Shown: piece after piece, positions 60,931 to 64,000 of the stretch
How the letters are laid out: each line of letters opens with the position of its first letter
Position numbering within the stretch: the stretch's first letter is position 1
Translations under genes and position numbers: made by a program
The notes under the pieces: model-generated
The model's input: only the letters and a program-made list of their open reading frames with translations
Databases searched by the model: none
What the model was told of the DNA's origin: nothing
Source: Duganella flavida
GTDB taxonomy: Bacteria > Pseudomonadota > Gammaproteobacteria > Burkholderiales > Burkholderiaceae_D
NCBI RefSeq assembly: GCF_009857445.1
Contig: NZ_WWCN01000009.1
Location: 186,001 to 250,000 of the forward strand
Direction: 5' to 3'
DNA: 64,000 bases

Positions 60931-62064
60931 ATGAAAACCAAACTCAAACCAGTCGCCTACATTTTGGCAGCCGCTTTTGCAGTAGCCGCCGCCGGCATCG
61001 CCGCCTACGCCCCGGCCACGCAAGCGGCCGATGAGAAAAAACCGGATGTGCCGAAAGCCGCCCTCACCGTCACCACCACCAAGCCATCCAGCGCCAGCCT
61101 GCCGATCAAACTGGCCGCCAACGGCAACGTGGCAGCATGGCAGGAAGCCAGCGTGAGTAGCGAATCCAACGGCCTGCGCCTGACCGAAGTGCGCGTCAAC
61201 GTCGGCGACGTCGTCAAAGCCGGCGACGTGCTGGCTGTCTTCTCCGCAGAAACCGTCAACGCCGATCTGGCCCAAGCCCAAGCCGCCGTACACGAAGCCG
61301 AAGCCAACGCTGCCGACGCAGCCGCCAACGCAGCCCGCGCCCGTACGCTGCAAAATTCCGGCGCATTGAGCGCGCAGCAAATCAGCCAATACAACACCGC
61401 CGAACAAACCGCCAACGCCCGCATCGCCTCCGCCAAAGCCGCGCTGGCGAGCCAGCAACTGCGCCTGAAATACACCAAAGTGGTCGCACCGGACAGCGGC
61501 GTCATTTCCGCCCGCAGCGCCACCGTCGGCGCAGTCTCCAATCCCGGCACGGAACTGTTCCGCATGATCCGCCAGGGCCGCCTTGAATGGCGCGCCGAAG
61601 TCGTCGCCGCCGACCTGCGCAACCTGAAGCCCGGCGTCAGCGCCATCGTCAAAGCCGCCAACGGCAGCGAAGTCACCGGCAAAGTGCGCATGATCGCGCC
61701 CACCGTCGATCCGCAAACCCGCTCCGCGCTGGTCTACGTCGACCTGCCGCAGAACGCCGGCAGCAAAGACGCGCCATTCAAAGCCGGCATGTTCGCCAGC
61801 GGCCAATTTGAACTGGGTGCCTCCTCCGCCATGACCGTGCCGCAGCAAGCCATCGTCGTGCGCGACGGCTTCAGTTTCGTATTCCGCCTCAACGCCGACA
61901 AACACGTTAGCCAGATCAAAGTGCAACCAGGCCGCCGCCTCGGCGACCGCATCGAAGTGCTGGGTGGCCTGAACGCCGAGACACAAGTCGTCGTGCGCGG
62001 CGCCGGCTTCCTCAACGACGGTGACCTGGTCAGCGTAGTAGCCGACACCCTGGCAGCGAAATAA
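60931..62064 (+). CDS. RND efflux periplasmic adaptor (membrane fusion protein)
   Basis: A 377-residue HlyD/AcrA-type adaptor. A signal peptide or anchor (AYILAAAFAVAAAGIAAY) is followed by a lipoyl half (VSSESNGLRLTEVRVNVGDVV), an Ala-rich alpha hairpin (about 105-165), the second lipoyl half (KVVAPDSGVISARS) and beta-barrel domains. It links the RND pump and the outer-membrane channel in the periplasm. It starts 15 bases after the channel gene. Confidence 0.93.
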   Translation: MKTKLKPVAYILAAAFAVAAAGIAAYAPATQAADEKKPDVPKAALTVTTTKPSSASLPIKLAANGNVAAWQEASVSSESNGLRLTEVRVNVGDVVKAGDVLAVFSAETVNADLAQAQAAVHEAEANAADAAANAARARTLQNSGALSAQQISQYNTAEQTANARIASAKAALASQQLRLKYTKVVAPDSGVISARSATVGAVSNPGTELFRMIRQGRLEWRAEVVAADLRNLKPGVSAIVKAANGSEVTGKVRMIAPTVDPQTRSALVYVDLPQNAGSKDAPFKAGMFASGQFELGASSAMTVPQQAIVVRDGFSFVFRLNADKHVSQIKVQPGRRLGDRIEVLGGLNAETQVVVRGAGFLNDGDLVSVVADTLAAK

Positions 62065-62073
62065 GGAAGCATC

Positions 62074-64000
62074 ATGAACTTCTCCGCGCTATCCATTAAA
62101 AACCCCATACCGGCGATCATGCTGTTTGTGCTGCTGTCGCTGGCGGGCTTCATGGCCTACAAAGCCAATCCGGTGCAGGACTTCCCGGACATCGAACTGC
62201 CCATCGTCACCGTTACCGCCACGCTGGACGGCAGCGCGCCTGCGCAGCTGGAAACCGAAGTCTCACGCAAAATCGAAGACTCGGTGGCCACCCTGCAAGG
62301 CGTGAAAAACATCTACACCACCGTGCTCGATGGCGTCTCCACCACCACCGTTGAATTCATCCTCGAGAAGAATATCTCCGACGCGGTGAACGACGTACGT
62401 GATGCCGTCGCCCGCGTCAAAGCCGACATGCCGGCCGAACTGCGCGACCCAAGCGTGACCAAAGCCTCCACTGCCGGCCGCGTAGTACAAACCTTCACCG
62501 CATCCGCTGCCGAAGGCCACGGCGAGAAAATGGACAACCAGGAGATCAGCTGGTTCGTCGACAACACCGTTGCCAAGCGCCTGCTGGCCGTGCGCGGCGT
62601 CGGCGCAGTCAAACGCGTGGGCGGCGTATACCGCGAAATCCGCGTAGAGCTGGACGACGCCCGTATGGCCGCACTGCGCGTCTCCGCGCTGGACGTGTCA
62701 CGCCAGCTGCACCTCGTGCAAAAAGAAGCACCAGGCGGACGTGGTGACGTCAGCGGCGCCGAGCAATCGGTACGCACCATCGCCACCGTCAAGACCGCAG
62801 CCGAACTGGCCGCCATTGACCTGCCGCTGCCGGACGGCCGCCGCGTGCGACTCGACCAAGTGGCCAACGTGAGCGACACCGTCTCCGAACCGCGCGCCCT
62901 CGCGCTGCAAAACGGCAAGCCAGTCATCGGCTTTGAAATCTTCCGCACCAAAGGCGCCAGCGAAACCGAGGTCGCCAAAGGCGCGCGTGACGCCATCGCC
63001 GAACTGCAAAAAAATAACCCGAAGGTGGAGCTGAAGCAGGTCATCGACAACGCCCGTCCGGTGGAAGAAAACTTCAAAGGCTCGATGGAGCTGTTGTACG
63101 AAGGCGCCATCCTCGCCGTGCTGGTGGTATGGTGGTTCCTGCGCGACTGGCGCGCCACGCTGGTCGCTGCGGCCGCGTTGCCGCTGTCGGTCATGCCGGC
63201 CTTCCTCGGCATCTACCTGTTCGGCTACACGCTGAACACCGTCACCCTGCTGTCGCTAGCCCTGGTGGTTGGCGTGCTGGTGGACGACGCCATCGTTGAA
63301 ATCGAAAACATCGAACGCCACCTGCGCATGGGTAAAACCCCAATGGAAGCAGCAATGGAAGCGGCCGACGAAATCGGCATGGCGGTGATCGCTACCACCT
63401 TCGCGCTGGTCGCGGTGTTCCTGCCGACTGCCTTCATGAGCGGCATTCCGGGCCTGTTCTTCAAGCAGTTCGGCTGGACCGCCGTGATCGCGGTGCTGGC
63501 ATCGCTGGTGGTCGCGCGTTTGCTGACGCCGATGATGGCGGCCTACCTGCTGAAACCTGCCATCCACAAGGAAGAACAAGACGGCTGGCTGATGACGCGC
63601 TACATGCGCGTGATGAAGTGGTGCCTGAGCCATCGCCTTGTGACCGCATGCGCAGCGGGCGCCTTCTTCGTCTGCTCCATCATGCTTACCGGCCTGCTGC
63701 CGACCGGCTTCGTGCCGGCCGCCGACCGCGCGCAAACGCAGATCAACCTCGAACTGCCGCCGGGTTCCACGCTGGCTGAAACCCGCGTCGTCGCCGAGCG
63801 TGCGCGCCAGGCTGCGATGGAAGTGAAATTAGTGAAGTCAGTATTCAGCTCCATTGGCGGCGGCTCCAGCGGCGACTCCTTCGCTCCCGGCGCAGCCGCC
63901 GAAGCACGCAGCGCCGTCCTGACGCTGACTACCGCGCACCGCACCGAGCGCAAGGAATCGATGGCCGACATCGAAGCCGAGATCCGCCACAAGCTGGACG
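62074..64000 (+). CDS. RND efflux permease, 3' end outside window
   Basis: The first 642 residues of an AcrB/HAE1-type inner-membrane pump. It starts MNFSALSIKNPIPAIMLFVL (TM1), has PVQDFPDIELPIVTVTA, the first porter loop, and TM4 with the proton-relay pair in GVLVDDAIVEIENIERH, and continues into the second periplasmic loop (LLPTGFVPAADRAQTQINLE). AAGGAAG stands 5 bases before the ATG. It exports drugs or other toxic compounds with proton influx. The open frame runs past the end of the window. Confidence 0.95.
   Translation, partial: MNFSALSIKNPIPAIMLFVLLSLAGFMAYKANPVQDFPDIELPIVTVTATLDGSAPAQLETEVSRKIEDSVATLQGVKNIYTTVLDGVSTTTVEFILEKNISDAVNDVRDAVARVKADMPAELRDPSVTKASTAGRVVQTFTASAAEGHGEKMDNQEISWFVDNTVAKRLLAVRGVGAVKRVGGVYREIRVELDDARMAALRVSALDVSRQLHLVQKEAPGGRGDVSGAEQSVRTIATVKTAAELAAIDLPLPDGRRVRLDQVANVSDTVSEPRALALQNGKPVIGFEIFRTKGASETEVAKGARDAIAELQKNNPKVELKQVIDNARPVEENFKGSMELLYEGAILAVLVVWWFLRDWRATLVAAAALPLSVMPAFLGIYLFGYTLNTVTLLSLALVVGVLVDDAIVEIENIERHLRMGKTPMEAAMEAADEIGMAVIATTFALVAVFLPTAFMSGIPGLFFKQFGWTAVIAVLASLVVARLLTPMMAAYLLKPAIHKEEQDGWLMTRYMRVMKWCLSHRLVTACAAGAFFVCSIMLTGLLPTGFVPAADRAQTQINLELPPGSTLAETRVVAERARQAAMEVKLVKSVFSSIGGGSSGDSFAPGAAAEARSAVLTLTTAHRTERKESMADIEAEIRHKLD

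Overview
The window looks like a chromosomal stretch of a high-GC betaproteobacterium of the Oxalobacteraceae (Massilia/Duganella/Janthinobacterium type). The reasons are a glucokinase fused to an RpiR-type regulator, a PEP-CTERM protein, a PHA phasin, a Caulobacter/Xanthomonas-type TonB receptor, many c-di-GMP proteins, and REP-like palindromes. This placement is inferred from gene content; no rRNA or tRNA was seen. The first gene (MFS transporter, 1-611) and the last (RND permease, from 62074) run off the window.

The region from 1.2 to 34.5 kb is mostly a starch/maltodextrin utilisation locus. It holds glk-rpiR, a GH13 alpha-glucosidase, a POT-family transporter, a secreted pullulanase, an SLC45-type sugar transporter with phosphoglucomutase and a secreted alpha-amylase, a secreted GH31 enzyme, a TonB receptor with a flavin halogenase-like protein, a secreted neopullulanase-like enzyme, and a very large secreted glycosidase-esterase fusion. 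A PKD-type lipoprotein, a PL9 pectate lyase and a PEP-CTERM protein sit behind the pullulanase. The likely flow is: extracellular and surface amylases and pullulanases cut the polymer, the TonB receptor imports maltodextrins into the periplasm, periplasmic GH31/GH13 enzymes trim them, the SLC45-type carrier takes them into the cytoplasm, and alpha-glucosidase, glucokinase and Pgm feed glucose into central metabolism. A 15-bp motif of the form TGTARTnnnAYTACA (the architecture known for HexR) recurs upstream of these units, with six copies in the 458-bp gap between the TonB receptor and the neopullulanase. The only RpiR/HexR-type regulator in the window is the glk fusion, so it is the obvious candidate regulator.

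A block of small housekeeping or accessory genes interrupts the locus (19.5-24.6 kb): VOC protein, truncated YciI, lysozyme-inhibitor-like fusion, GNAT, unknown secreted protein, alpha/beta hydrolase and M2 dipeptidase.

From 34.5 to 58.6 kb the content is signalling and general metabolism: a GGDEF protein with a degenerate EAL domain, a chemoreceptor, two coupled GNATs, cytosine deaminase, a phasin, a heterodimeric MdlAB-type ABC exporter, a TPR-GGDEF protein, a small lipoprotein, an M29-like peptidase, a LysR regulator, a PhyH dioxygenase with a TIM-barrel isomerase, an HD-GYP regulator with a CHASE histidine kinase, an OhrR regulator with a 2OG-Fe dioxygenase, a receiver-kinase hybrid, a possible small RNA, and a membrane GGDEF protein. 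From 58.7 kb to the end is a TetR-controlled tripartite RND efflux operon.
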